A DNA stretch of 14,757 bases, taken from positions 1 to 14,757 of the forward strand of contig CATPCK010000544.1 of assembly GCA_955652655.1 (NCBI GenBank), read 5' to 3'. This document shows, in pieces, positions 14,121 through 14,757 of this stretch. The translations under genes were made by a program, and so were the position numbers. This stretch comes from an uncultured Ktedonobacteraceae bacterium. GTDB lineage: Bacteria; Chloroflexota; Ktedonobacteria; Ktedonobacterales; Ktedonobacteraceae. The notes below the pieces were generated by a model. The model had not been told where the DNA came from. It made no database searches and worked only from the letters and a program-made list of their open reading frames with translations. Numbering within the stretch: the stretch's first letter is position 1; the number at the start of each line of letters is the position of its first letter.

Positions 14121-14757
14121 CTATGCTTTGGCGATCCGCCAGCAATCTTTCGCAATTGACCAGTCTTCCTGAGTGTGCACAATAAGCACACGTACAGCAG
14201 AATCGGCAGTGGAAATTTCCTGGTCCGAAGGAGATTGGGCATTTTTTTGCGCGTCGAGGTGGAGACCGAGAAAAGCAAAGGCATCACAAACTGCCGTCCG
14301 CATTTCGGCGTCATTCTCGCCAACCCCACCGGCAAAAACGAGGGCATCCAGTCCACCCAGCACCGCTATCATTGACCCGATAGAAGAACGCAAACGATGG
14401 ACGTAGACAGCGAAGGCTAGTTTCGCTCTTTCATTGCCCTGCCCAATAGCTTCATGAATTGCCCGCATATCGCCTGAAACACCAGAAACTCCTTTCAGGC
14501 CGGATTCTTTATTGAGGATAGTATTCAATTGATCGGCGGAGTACCCTTTTTGTCGCAACAAGTAAATGAGGATGCCGGGATCGACCGAGCCAGAGCGACT
14601 GCCCATCATCAAACCTTCGAGCGGGGTAAACCCCATGGTGGTATCGATACTGTGACCGCCTTGAATAGCAGCTAATGAGCAACCATTGCCAATGTGGCAG
14701 GTCACCAGGCGCAAGGATGCCAGGTCGCGCTCCAATAGCTGGGCGGCGCGCTGAGCG
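14121..14757 (-). CDS. ackA: Acetate kinase, C-terminal part (cut by window end)
   Basis: The frame stays open to base 14757 in the upstream direction, so the N-terminal half lies outside; the TTG at 14735 is internal. AckA interconverts acetate + ATP and acetyl phosphate + ADP in the cytosol, usually with phosphotransacetylase. Motifs: HIGNGCSLAAI, then GHSIDTTMGFTPLEGLMMG and SRSGSVDPG (the family MGTRSG-DPG signature with Ser for Thr), and near the end VFAGGVGENDAEMR, the nucleotide-site signature. The protein ends DCWRIAKA with the expected family C-terminal VIPTNEE-like region read here as VLIVHTQEDWSIAKD. No pta is seen in the window. Confidence 0.95.
   Translation of the reverse strand, partial: AQRAAQLLERDLASLRLVTCHIGNGCSLAAIQGGHSIDTTMGFTPLEGLMMGSRSGSVDPGILIYLLRQKGYSADQLNTILNKESGLKGVSGVSGDMRAIHEAIGQGNERAKLAFAVYVHRLRSSIGSMIAVLGGLDALVFAGGVGENDAEMRTAVCDAFAFLGLHLDAQKNAQSPSDQEISTADSAVRVLIVHTQEDWSIAKDCWRIAKA

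Noticed and set aside
13661..14356. 231-residue open frame on the minus strand across the anti-sigma and acetate kinase genes
   Set aside because: It overlaps two well-supported genes in other frames and its sequence has no recognisable domain; treated as a shadow frame.
1..14757. CRISPR array, tRNA, rRNA, or complete insertion sequence with both ends
   Set aside because: No regularly spaced repeats, no tRNA cloverleaf or rRNA stretch recognised, and only the 3' part of tnpB is present with no identified element end.

Overview
The window reads as chromosome of a bacterium with eukaryotic-like Ser/Thr kinases and moderately GC-rich DNA. I lean towards Ktedonobacteria (Chloroflexota). The reasons are several large Hanks-type kinases with zinc ribbons or polytopic membrane tails, a DUF790/Bax1-type nuclease (a family mostly archaeal but present in some bacteria), and an IS605-type TnpB. 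This placement is inference from gene content; no rRNA or housekeeping marker is present to test it.

Layout. (1) 1-948: 3' part of a TnpB (IS200/IS605 OrfB) whose first RuvC catalytic Asp is Ala. (2) 1061-2665: a 14-TM MFS drug exporter of the DHA2 type. (3) 5007-2662, minus strand: a membrane-anchored Ser/Thr kinase homologue with HNN in place of HRD, so probably a pseudokinase. (4) 5286-11326, divergent from it: a likely operon of three genes. These are a DUF790/Bax1-like nuclease, a Ser/Thr kinase with about eight C-terminal membrane segments, and a protein fusing an intact kinase domain, two zinc ribbons and a second, degenerate kinase domain. (5) 12462-11341, minus: citrate synthase with a near-perfect sigma-A promoter. 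(6) 12712-14114, plus: an ECF sigma factor and its zinc-finger, two-TM anti-sigma factor. (7) 14757-14121, minus: C-terminal part of acetate kinase, cut by the window end.

How the parts may work together. The kinase cluster (3 and 4) mixes catalytic and apparently dead kinase domains on both sides of a shared control region of about 280 bp. That region holds a promoter in each direction and a perfect inverted repeat just upstream of the operon's -10. The Bax1-like nuclease is separated from the XPB helicase its family normally works with and is instead co-transcribed with kinases. The sigma/anti-sigma pair is a standard envelope- or stress-response module. Citrate synthase and acetate kinase are central carbon genes flanking it.

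Every convergent gene pair here is almost or actually overlapping (4 bp overlap, 14 bp gap, 6 bp gap), with no classical hairpin-plus-T-run terminator visible. The most unusual items are the RuvC-inactivated TnpB next to an exporter gene and the nuclease/kinase/pseudokinase cluster.
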